The position numbers were made by a program, and so were the translations under genes. Under the pieces are notes generated by a model. The model saw nothing but the letters and a program-made list of their open reading frames with translations, made no database searches and had not been told where the DNA came from. Source: JBAPRR01 sp049281195 (lineage in GTDB: Bacteria; Actinomycetota; Acidimicrobiia; Acidimicrobiales; CAVXTF01). Taken from it: a DNA stretch of 19,997 nucleotides. This document shows positions 1 through 7,415 of the stretch, piece by piece; position 1 is the stretch's first letter; each line of letters opens with the position of its first letter. The stretch is from contig JBAPRR010000410.1 in the NCBI GenBank assembly GCA_049281195.1, positions 1-19,997 on the forward strand, written 5' to 3'.

Positions 1-562
1 GCCACGGAGCTTGAGGTGGACCCTTCAGAACGACCGTGCACCCGGCAGCGAGCGCGGGGATGAGCTTCGCAAGGGAGATCTGAATCGGGTAGTTGTAAGG
101 CACGATCGCAGCGACTACTCCGATCGCTTCTTTCTCGATCCACCGGTTGCTCATGCGGCCGAGTGCCTCGGCCACGCCGAGCTCCTCTGTGAACTCGTAC
201 TTCTCGACCAGATCTGCATACCAGTCGATCATCCGCAGCGGAGCTTCGAGCTGGGGTCCTTGAGTGAGCATGAGCGGGGCGCCAACTTCACAGACGATGA
301 GTTGACGGAAGTCCTCGATACGGTTTACGAGTGCTTCGCCCAGTTGGCGGAGGCACCGAACGCGTAACTCCCGATCCGCGGCCCACGCGGTTTTGTCGAA
401 GGCCTGCCTGGCACTCTCGACTGCACGTTTGGCGTCTCCGACAGAGGCATCGGCGGCAGTTCCGAGTTGCTGCTCGGTCGTCGGGTCGATCGTTTCGAAC
501 GTCCGACCTCCTTCGGCCGGAACCAGATTTCCACCGATGAACAATCTCTCCTCGTGCCACAT
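1..562 (-). CDS. NAD(P)-dependent aldehyde dehydrogenase, N-terminal part (cut by window edge)
   Basis: About 187 codons are open from an ATG at 562 to the window edge, with no stop. The translation begins MWHEERLFIGGNLVPAEGG and follows the aldehyde dehydrogenase N-terminal domain. It includes the segment IVPYNYP, matching the (P/A)WN(Y/F)P oxyanion-hole region, and TVVLKGPPQAPW, the cofactor-binding Lys strand. The catalytic Glu and Cys lie beyond the window. The protein is clearly paralogous to the aldehyde dehydrogenase at 3009-4487 (shared order of motifs), but uses IVPYNYP where that one has IVPWNYP. A GGAGAAGG ribosome-binding site lies 13 nt upstream of the ATG. It is the last visible gene of a leftward operon, 56 bp after the ABM-domain gene. 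It probably oxidises an aldehyde intermediate to the acid. The substrate cannot be read from the sequence. Confidence 0.9.
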   Translation of the reverse strand, partial: MWHEERLFIGGNLVPAEGGRTFETIDPTTEQQLGTAADASVGDAKRAVESARQAFDKTAWAADRELRVRCLRQLGEALVNRIEDFRQLIVCEVGAPLMLTQGPQLEAPLRMIDWYADLVEKYEFTEELGVAEALGRMSNRWIEKEAIGVVAAIVPYNYPIQISLAKLIPALAAGCTVVLKGPPQAPW

Positions 563-618
563 GTGACGGAAATTACCTTCTCCAAAAGTGAGAGGCAAAT
601 ATCTGAGCCGGCCCTGAC

Positions 619-939
619 TCAGTTGTCGAGCTCACTCATTTGAGACCAGCTGTCGCCGGGAACCTCGACATTGATGATCTCCGGCGCGGCAGCGAGCAGG
701 CGGGGCATGGTTTCCATCGCCTTTTTGAAGTGAGCCGACGCCACGTGTGCATCTCCTGATTCGCGGTCGCGGAACGCCTCGACGCAGAGCCACAAGTTCG
801 GATCGTCCGCACTCCGGTACCAGTCGAAAGAGATGTTCCCGGGCTCGGCCCTGGTGGCATTCGTGAATTCTTCTATCAACGAGGGAAAATCATCCGCGTA
901 CTTGGGCCGCACCGGTTGCTTGACGACTACGAAAATCAA
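619..939 (-). CDS. Antibiotic biosynthesis monooxygenase (ABM) domain protein, YgiN-like
   Basis: A 106-residue single-domain protein beginning MIFVVVKQPVRPKYADDF, with the ABM/ferredoxin-like pattern: a first strand, FPSLIEEFTNATRAEPGN, the FDWYRSADDPN hairpin, WLCVEAFRDRESGDAHVAS and FKKAMETMPRLL. Size and layout match the dimeric alpha+beta barrel ABM family, which includes quinol and anthrone-type cofactor-free monooxygenases and many uncharacterised members. The start is a TTG at 939; a GGGAGG ribosome-binding site just upstream at good spacing makes it convincing. It lies 37 bp downstream of the SDR and 56 bp upstream of the aldehyde dehydrogenase, so it is probably co-transcribed with them. 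Possible roles are oxygenation of an aromatic or quinol intermediate, or a protective function. The family alone does not decide. Confidence 0.82.
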   Translation of the reverse strand: MIFVVVKQPVRPKYADDFPSLIEEFTNATRAEPGNISFDWYRSADDPNLWLCVEAFRDRESGDAHVASAHFKKAMETMPRLLAAAPEIINVEVPGDSWSQMSELDN

Positions 940-976
940 TTGGGACCTCCCGCTGTGTGACTGCTGCGGCGAGACC

Positions 977-1765
977 CTAACTGCTGCGCTTCAACGTGGC
1001 TCGAAGTCCCTCGAACCCGCCTCCGTCGACCAATAGATCGATGCCCGATATGAATGAAGCCTTGTCCGAAACCAGAAAGGCAACGATCTCGGCGACCTCC
1101 TCGGGCCGACCGAAGCGCTGCAGAGGCGTTGAAGCAAGCATCGTTTGCATAAACGGTTGAGATTCGAACTCCTGGCGTCCCATACCCGTATCGATCAATC
1201 CCGGTGAAATCGAATTGACCCTGCCGCCGCGGCTCCCCCAGGCGATCGCAGCACGGGCAGCGGCACGGATGACCCCTCGTTTCGCAAAGGCGTAGGCCAG
1301 GCCGCTGTCTTCGAACAGCTCGACAGCACGGTCGAGGAACCCGTCGATCGTCGGATCCTCCACGAAAGCGTCGAGTTCCGGATCAACCGCGCCCAAGGTC
1401 ACCTGGTATGCAGCGCTCGAAGCGAAACAGACCGCAGACGACCCGGCTTCGATTACAGGTTCGAGTGCATCGAGCAGGAGCTGGGTGCCGAGAAGATCCA
1501 CCTCGAAAATGCGACCGGGATCGGCCATCGTGGGCGAGATGCCCGCTGCGTGCACGAGCGAGCGGAGACCGCCGTGGCTGACGACCTCGTCGACGAGATG
1601 CCTTACAGAGACCGGGTCCGCCACGTCGCAGACGATGCCCGGAATGCCCTCGATGTCCGGAGGATCGATATCGACGGCGATTACAGAATGGCTTTCGCGT
1701 TTCAGGGAGTCGACGCATGCCCTGCCCATGCCCCTGGCGGCGCCGGTGACGAGGGTCACGCTCAT
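977..1765 (-). CDS. Short-chain dehydrogenase/reductase, 3-alpha-hydroxysteroid dehydrogenase/carbonyl reductase-like
   Basis: A 262-residue SDR. The Rossmann cofactor motif TGAARGMG is at residues 7-14, an acidic residue at the end of the second strand (VDID, 31-34) suggests NAD(H), and a modified HAAG (for NNAG) is at 72-75. The catalytic Ser is in FASSAAY (116/117) and the YxxxK pair is Y158/K162. The Ser-Tyr spacing of about 41 residues, with an acidic insertion (VDPELDAFVEDPTIDGFLDR), is longer than in classical SDRs. It resembles the 3-alpha-HSD/carbonyl reductase subgroup known from Comamonas. The C-terminal GIDLLVDGG segment is typical of the family. The ATG overlaps the stop of the upstream DapB-like gene as ATGA, indicating translational coupling. 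The likely reaction is alcohol/ketone interconversion on a cyclic substrate; the steroid link is inference. Confidence 0.88.
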   Translation of the reverse strand: MSVTLVTGAARGMGRACVDSLKRESHSVIAVDIDPPDIEGIPGIVCDVADPVSVRHLVDEVVSHGGLRSLVHAAGISPTMADPGRIFEVDLLGTQLLLDALEPVIEAGSSAVCFASSAAYQVTLGAVDPELDAFVEDPTIDGFLDRAVELFEDSGLAYAFAKRGVIRAAARAAIAWGSRGGRVNSISPGLIDTGMGRQEFESQPFMQTMLASTPLQRFGRPEEVAEIVAFLVSDKASFISGIDLLVDGGGFEGLRATLKRSS

Positions 1766-2877
1766 GCTGGGTTGTCGTGACGACGACCTGGCCCCGACGG
1801 GCCGCGTCTGAGGATGTGCGGTAGATCCTCAGTGGTAAGAAGCCCCGGCGCTGCTCGACACACATAGGGAATGGCGTTGACTGGACCGTTGGCATTGAAT
1901 GCCGGCACGTAAGAGGCCAGGTCATCGAGGGGAACAGGAAACGGCATGCGCACGTCCAAAGGTGCGTCGCCACGGAGACGGATTCGCCATCCGGTGGGTT
2001 GTAAGTCCCAGTCCGGCTCCACATCCGTGTCCACGAACGCGTACTGGGTGAAGCGGATCCGATCAACACCGCGCCAACGCCCGCTCACGATGATCCTTTG
2101 GGCTGCAGCAGCGCCCTTTTCGATCTCGCCCGCCACGATGGTCAGATCTCTCTTTGCTGCGGCGACTCCACCTTCTGCCGACCACTCGTCGATCTCCATG
2201 CCTGCAATGTCTGCCAGCACGACGAGAGCAGGCTGGTATTCACCGAACAAGTGGTTCTTCCGACGTTCCGGATCGAACTCGGAGAGGGGCTTGCCGAAAC
2301 GCATCTGCTCCATGACCATGTCCGGCGACGGGCGGTGGGACAGATCGCCGAATTCCTCGATCTCTATCGCTTCGACCCGTCTCTGGATTGAAAGCAGCGC
2401 AAGGGGAAGCGTCTCGGTGATGAACCCCGGATCGCTCCCGCTCGCCCATACCGAAGCACTTCCCTCCCGGCAGGCTTCCAGCACCCGAGAGCGGTTGACC
2501 GCGCTCAGCCTCGTGCCTCCCGCGATCAGATCCGTGCACGTAGTGACGATGTTCGTGCCCTTGGACGTGAGTGAAACCACGTCTGCGACCAGCTCATCTT
2601 GAGTAAGTCCGGCCCTGGTGACCCCACTTCCGGTCGCCCGGGGCATGTAGATGCAGCAATCAGCCCCGATCTCGAACATCGAGTCATGGTCGATCGTGGC
2701 CAGAACGCCTGTCGGGGGTTCACCACAGAGCTCGCCCGCATCGACCTTGTTCTTCTGCGGGTCGTAGACGAAGACCCCGACCAGCTCGAGGGAGGGGTCG
2801 CGAATCACCTCGCGCAGCGCGCGTTGACCCGTGTTTCCTGTGGCCCACTGGATCACCCGGAGACGGCGCTGACCCAT
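1762..2877 (-). CDS. DapB-like NAD(P)-dependent dehydrogenase (dihydrodipicolinate reductase N-domain family)
   Basis: A 371-residue protein starting MGQRRLRVIQWATGNTGQRAL, with the N-terminal Rossmann strand and GNTG turn of the dihydrodipicolinate reductase-like fold. Later features include DHDSMFEIGADCCIYMPRA, KGTNIVTTCTDLIAGG and SGSDPGFITETLPL. Its length exceeds authentic DapB (about 250-270 residues). It matches the actinobacterial family often annotated as NAD(P)H-dependent amine dehydrogenase or 2,4-diaminopentanoate dehydrogenase-like, whose members frequently sit in lipid and terpenoid catabolic clusters. A strong AGGAGG site 5 nt before the ATG supports the start. It is the first gene of the leftward four-gene operon and diverges from the aldehyde dehydrogenase at 3009. 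The precise substrate is unknown, and a lysine-biosynthesis role is unlikely from length and context. Confidence 0.82.
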   Translation of the reverse strand: MGQRRLRVIQWATGNTGQRALREVIRDPSLELVGVFVYDPQKNKVDAGELCGEPPTGVLATIDHDSMFEIGADCCIYMPRATGSGVTRAGLTQDELVADVVSLTSKGTNIVTTCTDLIAGGTRLSAVNRSRVLEACREGSASVWASGSDPGFITETLPLALLSIQRRVEAIEIEEFGDLSHRPSPDMVMEQMRFGKPLSEFDPERRKNHLFGEYQPALVVLADIAGMEIDEWSAEGGVAAAKRDLTIVAGEIEKGAAAAQRIIVSGRWRGVDRIRFTQYAFVDTDVEPDWDLQPTGWRIRLRGDAPLDVRMPFPVPLDDLASYVPAFNANGPVNAIPYVCRAAPGLLTTEDLPHILRRGPSGPGRRHDNPA

Positions 2878-2944
2878 CTGTTCCTCCTGCGCCGCCTCTG
2901 TGCGACTGGCCGTGAAAGATAGCCGAACAGCTACAAATTGGCGT

Positions 2945-2981
2945 CTGTGACTGCACAGGGATCCTCCGCTCGTAAGATCCC
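2945..2981. promoter_or_regulatory. Inverted repeats in the divergent promoter region (candidate operators)
   Basis: The 131-bp region 2878-3008 separates two divergent operons. It carries CTGTG-ACTG-CACAG (2945-2958), a perfect inverted repeat with 5-bp arms. Next to it, sharing one base, is GGGATC ... GATCCC (2958-2963 and 2976-2981, 12-bp spacer). No clear -35/-10 pair was found for either direction. Only position and symmetry argue for a regulator-binding role. Confidence 0.4.
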
Positions 2982-3008
2982 CGGGAACTCGAACGATTGG
3001 GGAACTTG

Positions 3009-4487
3009 ATGTCCGATGCCGCCAAAAGCTCCGGCGAGATTCGCATGCTGGTCAACGGGGACCTCGTCGAAGCGATGTCCGGCAAACGTTTCGACAATGT
3101 CAATCCGGCGAACGAAGAGGTTCTCGGTCAGGTAGCAGATGCATCGCCGGCCGATATGAAGACAGCCATCGCCGCCGCACGGCGTGCCTTCGACGAAACC
3201 GATTGGTGGACGAACCGGGCTCTCAGGAAACGATCCCTCGAGCAGCTGCAAGAGGCTCTCGAGTCAGAACGAGAAGAGCTTCGCGAAGAGCTCATCAAAG
3301 AGGTGGGCACGCCGCGGATAATGACCTACAGCGCCCAGCTCGATTCACCGCTCGAAGACGGTCTTCGTTATCCGATCAGACTCATCGACGAGTACGGGTG
3401 GGAAAGGGAACTCCCTGACGGAAACATGATGGGCATTCCGAGCAGGCGCCAGGTGTGGAAGGAGGCTGTCGGAGTTGTCGGGGCGATAGTCCCTTGGAAT
3501 TACCCGTTGGAGGTCACGCTCAACAAGATCGGGCCGATCCTGGCAACGGGCAACACCGTTGTTTTGAAACCGGCTCCGGACACCCCTTGGAACGCAACCA
3601 GGCTCGGCAGGCTCGTAGCGGAGAAGACGGATATTCCCGCGGGCGTCTTCAACGTGGTGACGTCGTCGGATCATCTGGTCGGAGAAGAGCTGACGTTATC
3701 GCCGCTCGTCGACATGATCTCGTTCACCGGATCAACGGTGACCGGAAAGCGGATCATGGAGAAGGGCGCGGCGACCCTGAAGAAGGTATTCCTCGAGCTC
3801 GGTGGCAAGTCGGCGATGATCGTTTGCGATGACGCCGACTTCGCGTCGGTGGTTCCGGGCGCTTCGATGGTTTGCGTCCATGGTGGTCAGGGATGCGCGA
3901 TGCAGACGAGGATGCTCGTGCCCCGCTCAAGGTACAAAGAAGGGGTCGAGCTGATTATCGATGCGATGAAAGCCGTGCCCTACGGCGATCCAGACGATTC
4001 GTCTGTGCTGATGGGGCCCCTGATCAGCGAACGGCAGAGGGACCGGGTGCTCGGTTACATCGAGAAAGGTGTGGCAGAGGGAGCGACTCTCGCCGTTGGC
4101 GGTGGAAGGCCGTCGCACCTACCGAATGGCTGGTACGTCGAGCCGACCCTGTTCGTCGACGTGGACAACTCCATGACGATTGCGCGTGAGGAAATTTTCG
4201 GGCCTGTTCTCACAGTCATTCCCTACGATGACGACGACGACGCGGTGCGGATTGCGAATGACAATCAGTATGGTCTGTCCGGAGGGGTGTTCTCCGCCTC
4301 CGACGAGCGGGCAAACGGGATCGCCCGGCGCGTAAGAACCGGATCGATCGGCGTCAACGGCGGCCTCTGGTACGGAGCGGACTCGCCCTACGGGGGTTAC
4401 AAGGCCAGCGGGATCGGCAGGCAGTGTGGAACAGAGGGCTTCGAGCAATACCTCGAGACCAAGGCGATCGCCTGGCCTGGCAACTGA
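3009..4487 (+). CDS. NAD(P)-dependent aldehyde dehydrogenase
   Basis: A full-length 492-residue aldehyde dehydrogenase, the usual size for the superfamily. Visible motifs: VPWNYP with the oxyanion Asn at N164, VVLKPAP with cofactor Lys K187, FTGSTVTGK (239-247), catalytic-base segment LELGGK with E263, nucleophile in GGQGCAMQTR with C296, and EEIFGPV (394-400). All key residues are present, so it should be active. The ATG at 3009 is preferred because GGGGAA lies just upstream; an in-frame TTG at 2997 would add four residues. A second in-frame ATG occurs at 3045. It is divergent from the DapB-like gene and convergent with the MarR gene, 32 bp away. It probably oxidises an aldehyde formed in the degradation pathway of this island. 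Substrate unknown. Confidence 0.95.
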   Translation: MSDAAKSSGEIRMLVNGDLVEAMSGKRFDNVNPANEEVLGQVADASPADMKTAIAAARRAFDETDWWTNRALRKRSLEQLQEALESEREELREELIKEVGTPRIMTYSAQLDSPLEDGLRYPIRLIDEYGWERELPDGNMMGIPSRRQVWKEAVGVVGAIVPWNYPLEVTLNKIGPILATGNTVVLKPAPDTPWNATRLGRLVAEKTDIPAGVFNVVTSSDHLVGEELTLSPLVDMISFTGSTVTGKRIMEKGAATLKKVFLELGGKSAMIVCDDADFASVVPGASMVCVHGGQGCAMQTRMLVPRSRYKEGVELIIDAMKAVPYGDPDDSSVLMGPLISERQRDRVLGYIEKGVAEGATLAVGGGRPSHLPNGWYVEPTLFVDVDNSMTIAREEIFGPVLTVIPYDDDDDAVRIANDNQYGLSGGVFSASDERANGIARRVRTGSIGVNGGLWYGADSPYGGYKASGIGRQCGTEGFEQYLETKAIAWPGN

Positions 4488-4519
4488 TCGGGAGACGGTG
4501 ACGCCCGGAGTTGCGACAA

Positions 4520-5092
4520 TCAGCGCGCGGCTTTGGTGCCGTTCGATTGCGAGCTCGAGTCCGAGCGTCTCCGGCCGTCGGTGGAGAAGTCGCCTGCTTC
4601 TTCGCGCAGCTTCACTAGTAGGCGGATCAGAGTCTCTGTTTCGTCCTTGGTCAGGTGTACCGCTTCGAAAACCCTCGAGTTGAGCTCCGCGGTCGCTTCT
4701 GAAACGGTCCGTCGGCCACGAGGCGTGATCTCGGCAAGGGTGCTGCGTGCGTCGTTCGGATGAGGGAGACGCCGGACGAGATTGTCCGCCTCCAGCCTGT
4801 CGATGGCACTGGTCACCGTCGCCGGTGTCACCTGGAGGCGCTCGCCGATCTGCGACAACGATAAGGACCCGCATTCGGCGTTCCATGCAAGCCAAGCAAG
4901 CACTTCATAGCGGGCAAAGGTCAGGTTGAAAGGCCGGAGCACCTCATTGGCGTCCGCCAGGAATAGCTGGTGGGCGCGCATGACCGAAGTGACAGCCGCC
5001 ATGCCGGCCGCGGCTTGGCCCCAGCCCTTTGATTTCCATACCTCGCGAGCAGCCACGATCGGATCGAACGACAGGCTGCGAGGCACCGGCAT
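4520..5092 (-). CDS. MarR-family transcriptional regulator
   Basis: A 190-residue MarR-type protein. A helical dimerisation N-terminus leads into the winged helix: LTFARYEVLAWL (57-68), SLSLSQIGERLQVTPATVT (76-94) as the helix-turn-helix, IDRLEADNLVRR, and a wing PNDARSTLAEITPRGR (112-127) containing the DxR pattern typical of MarR wings. The N-terminal extension of about 35 residues and the hydrophilic Ser/Arg-rich tail (from about 170) are longer than in minimal MarR proteins. It is transcribed divergently from the amidohydrolase operon, with 129 bp between the start codons. This places it as the likely local repressor of that promoter, and perhaps of itself. MarR proteins typically respond to phenolic or CoA-type ligands; the ligand here is unknown. 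Confidence 0.92.
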   Translation of the reverse strand: MPVPRSLSFDPIVAAREVWKSKGWGQAAAGMAAVTSVMRAHQLFLADANEVLRPFNLTFARYEVLAWLAWNAECGSLSLSQIGERLQVTPATVTSAIDRLEADNLVRRLPHPNDARSTLAEITPRGRRTVSEATAELNSRVFEAVHLTKDETETLIRLLVKLREEAGDFSTDGRRRSDSSSQSNGTKAAR

Positions 5093-5159
5093 TCCACGAG
5101 GCTATAGGAGAGGGCTCCCGATCGACGACTCGATATGGCGGTCAGGAGGCCCTGGAATC

Positions 5160-5188
5160 TTGACAACACTACGACGTCGAAGTAAATA
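5160..5188 (+). promoter_or_regulatory. Strong sigma70/HrdB-type promoter of the amidohydrolase operon
   Basis: TTGACA (5160-5165) and TAAATA (5183-5188) are separated by exactly 17 bp, which is near-consensus for a housekeeping promoter. The spacer contains the palindrome CGACGTCG (5172-5179). Transcription would start around 5195, giving a short leader before the ATG at 5222, with GGAG at 5208-5211. Confidence 0.7.
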
Positions 5189-5191
5189 CGG

Positions 5192-5203
5192 GGAGTCAAC
5201 TCC
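5192..5203. promoter_or_regulatory. Inverted repeat at the predicted transcription start (candidate MarR operator)
   Basis: GGAGT-CA-ACTCC is a perfect inverted repeat with 5-bp arms lying just after the -10 hexamer. Its position would let a bound repressor such as the divergent MarR protein block initiation. The arms are short and the assignment rests on position alone. Confidence 0.4.
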
Positions 5204-5221
5204 GGATGGAGCGCTTAGATA

Positions 5222-6400
5222 ATGGCGAGTCGAACAGAAACCATCCAGGTCTATTCGCCCCTCGGTCCGGGGGCGCCGAAAGATCGCCAGATTCGCGCTG
5301 ATCAGGCCGCCTCGGGACTACCGGAGGGAACCGAGGTCTTCTCGGCAGACAACCACATATCGCTCTCGGAGGACATCTTTTATGAGCGATGTCCCGAACC
5401 CCTGAAAGAGCGGGTGCCGCGCATCTGGTATTCAGACGATGCGTGGACCATCGGCTCGGGGGAGAAAGCGTTTCTGCCGCGAGAGTTCACCGGAGTCCTC
5501 ATGCAGTACGACCCGCTACCCGGTTCGAGCACTGGTGAGCTCGACGTCAGGCTGAACCAGCTCAAAGCGGACGGGGTCACGCGGGAGCTGGCATTTCCGA
5601 ACGCCCTGCTGGCTCTTATGGGCTTTCCGGACACCGAGGTTCGCGAGGTTTGCTTCCGCATCTACAACGAGTACCTGGCAGAGCTTCAGGAGCGTTCACG
5701 GGGTCGGTTCTACGGAGTGGGTCTCATCAACTGGTGGGATGCCGAAGGTGCACGGCGGACATTGACCGAGATGAAACAGCTCGGGCTCCGGACCTTCTGG
5801 TTGCCGCTCAAACCGGGACCCGGTTCCGACGGTAAGCCGATCGATTACAACGGGCCGGAAATGGGGCCTGTTTGGGAGGCGATCGAGGAGTCAGGACTTC
5901 CGGTCGCCCATCACATCGGAGAAGCCCCCCTGTCGGCACCCTGTTCCTCGAACGCCTATGCCGTGAGCATGGTGCACAACGCGGCGCCGTTTCGCGAGAT
6001 GTTCGCTCGATACACCTGCGGGGGGCTTCTCGACCGGCACAAGGCCCTGAAAATCGGTTGGTTCGAAGGTGGGATCAACTGGGTTCCGTCGGCCATTCAA
6101 GATGCCGAGCACATGTACAGGTCCTTTCGTCACATGTTGGACGTCGAAATCGAGCACGACATCCACTATTACTGGGAAAACCACATGTACTCGTCGTTCA
6201 TGCTCGACCCGCTCGGCCTCGAGAGCATCGACAGCATCGGCGTCGATCACGTTTTGTGGTCCTCGGACTTCCCGCACAACGAGAGCACGTTCGGGTATTC
6301 GGAAACATCACTGGCCGCCGTGGTCACAGCAGTAGGACCTGAGAGCGCGGCGCGGATCGTCAGCTCCAATGCGTGCGACTTTCTGGGGCTTTCAACTTGA
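5222..6400 (+). CDS. Amidohydrolase-2 family metal-dependent hydrolase/decarboxylase
   Basis: A 392-residue TIM-barrel amidohydrolase of the COG2159 (Amidohydro_2) type. The N-terminal metal motif appears as SADNHIS, with D43 and H45 in the DxH pattern after the first strand. VAHHIGEAP (228-236) supplies the next His ligand, KIGWFEGGINWVP follows, and the terminal catalytic Asp is in WSSDFPHNES (D349). Members of this family are either hydrolases or non-oxidative decarboxylases such as ACMSD and gamma-resorcylate decarboxylase. Close relatives in actinobacterial degradation clusters are mostly uncharacterised. It is the first gene of the plus-strand operon behind a strong promoter. A ring-opening hydrolysis or decarboxylation step is plausible but not shown by the sequence. 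The ATG is supported by GGAG 10 nt upstream. Confidence 0.9.
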   Translation: MASRTETIQVYSPLGPGAPKDRQIRADQAASGLPEGTEVFSADNHISLSEDIFYERCPEPLKERVPRIWYSDDAWTIGSGEKAFLPREFTGVLMQYDPLPGSSTGELDVRLNQLKADGVTRELAFPNALLALMGFPDTEVREVCFRIYNEYLAELQERSRGRFYGVGLINWWDAEGARRTLTEMKQLGLRTFWLPLKPGPGSDGKPIDYNGPEMGPVWEAIEESGLPVAHHIGEAPLSAPCSSNAYAVSMVHNAAPFREMFARYTCGGLLDRHKALKIGWFEGGINWVPSAIQDAEHMYRSFRHMLDVEIEHDIHYYWENHMYSSFMLDPLGLESIDSIGVDHVLWSSDFPHNESTFGYSETSLAAVVTAVGPESAARIVSSNACDFLGLST

Positions 6401-6421
6401 CCAGATCGGTCACTGACCAGA
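6398..6421. repeat. TGACCAGA direct repeat with an inverted half-site between
   Basis: TGACCAGA occurs at 6398-6405 and again at 6414-6421, exactly 16 bp apart, with the inverted half-site GGTCA at 6408-6412 between them. The first copy overlaps the amidohydrolase stop codon, and the second lies in the 52-bp gap before the crotonase gene. It could be a protein-binding site or an mRNA hairpin between operon genes. No T-run follows, so it is not an obvious terminator. Confidence 0.45.
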
Positions 6422-6452
6422 CAGATCAGAGCCGCGGACAGGAGCAGAAGCA

Positions 6453-7415
6453 ATGACCGACTCATCCGACGCATCACGAGAGGAAGTGCTCCTGTACGAA
6501 AAGGATCGTTCCACCAAGATCGCGACCATCACTTTGAATCGGCCGGAGCGGCTCAACGCCCCTACGATCGCCATGAGGCTTCGTTATGCCCACTTGCTCG
6601 ACGTGGCGAATGTCGATGACGACGTGAAGGTTCTGGTCGTCCGGGGGGCGGGCCAAGACTTTGGTTCCGGCGCCGATCTGCCCGAGTTGGCCGCACTAAT
6701 GGAGGAGTCGCCGGACGCGGCCATCCGTGAAGAAATGGAGATGGACGGGGAGGACGTGACGTTTCCTCCACGCCGTTCATATCGTGCCGGAGCTACGCTC
6801 GGACAGTGGTACGCAGATCCGAGGTCCGGTTGCCGAACTTTGCAGGACTTCAAGAAGATCAGCATCGTCGAGGCCAAGGGCTATTGCTACGGGTGGCACT
6901 TCTATCAGGCTGCTGATGCGGACCTCGTAATCGCCTCTGACGATGCCCTCTTCGGGCACCCTGCTTTCCGCTACGTGGGATGGGGACCGCGGATGTGGGC
7001 GTGGGCGATGACAATGGGAATTCGCAAGTTCCAGGAGATGGTATTTACAGGTCGACCGTTCACGGCGAAGGAAATGTACGACTGCAGCTTCGTCAACAGT
7101 GTGGTCCCGCGCCAGGACCTGACAAGTGAAGTGGACAAGTATGCGGCGGCGTGCGCCCGATCGCGCCCCACGGATGCAGTCGTCATGCAGAAGACGTTCT
7201 TTCAGATGATGAAGCAATTCCAGGGCGAATACATGGGAAGCATCATGAGCTCCTTTCTTGAATCGATGGGGAGCATGGTAAAGCGCGACGGTGAGGACCT
7301 GATGCTCGGGAACGATGTGTACGACTCCGGCCTGAACAAGGCCGTGAAGATCAACGACAACGACTACCCGCCGGATTTCCGCCTGAGCAAATCCGGCCGT
7401 GACGACACCGATTGA
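6453..7415 (+). CDS. Enoyl-CoA hydratase/isomerase (crotonase) family protein lacking canonical catalytic Glu residues
   Basis: A 320-residue crotonase-fold protein. The N-terminal core includes IATITLNRPERLNAP and the first oxyanion-hole segment GAGQDFGSGADL (65-76). The second oxyanion segment, EAKGYCYGWHFYQAADADL, aligns without gaps to the rat hydratase segment around Glu144 and Glu164. In that alignment Glu144 corresponds to Tyr151 and Glu164 to Ala171 (FGHPAF instead of FGQPE). Water addition by the usual Glu pair is therefore unlikely; isomerase, hydrolase, C-C cleavage or another crotonase chemistry is possible. An insertion of about 40 residues (81-125) follows the first oxyanion segment. 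An AGGAG site 8 nt upstream supports the ATG. It sits between the amidohydrolase and the CoA-transferase, consistent with acting on a CoA thioester. Confidence 0.88.
   Translation: MTDSSDASREEVLLYEKDRSTKIATITLNRPERLNAPTIAMRLRYAHLLDVANVDDDVKVLVVRGAGQDFGSGADLPELAALMEESPDAAIREEMEMDGEDVTFPPRRSYRAGATLGQWYADPRSGCRTLQDFKKISIVEAKGYCYGWHFYQAADADLVIASDDALFGHPAFRYVGWGPRMWAWAMTMGIRKFQEMVFTGRPFTAKEMYDCSFVNSVVPRQDLTSEVDKYAAACARSRPTDAVVMQKTFFQMMKQFQGEYMGSIMSSFLESMGSMVKRDGEDLMLGNDVYDSGLNKAVKINDNDYPPDFRLSKSGRDDTD

Noticed and set aside
1762..2877. Reading the DapB-like gene as a true lysine-pathway dapB
   Set aside because: It is about 100 residues too long and lies in a catabolic operon with SDR and aldehyde dehydrogenase genes.
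4119..4895. Minus-strand open frame spanning the aldehyde dehydrogenase end and the MarR gene
   Set aside because: It overlaps two well-supported genes in other frames and has low-complexity Arg-rich composition.
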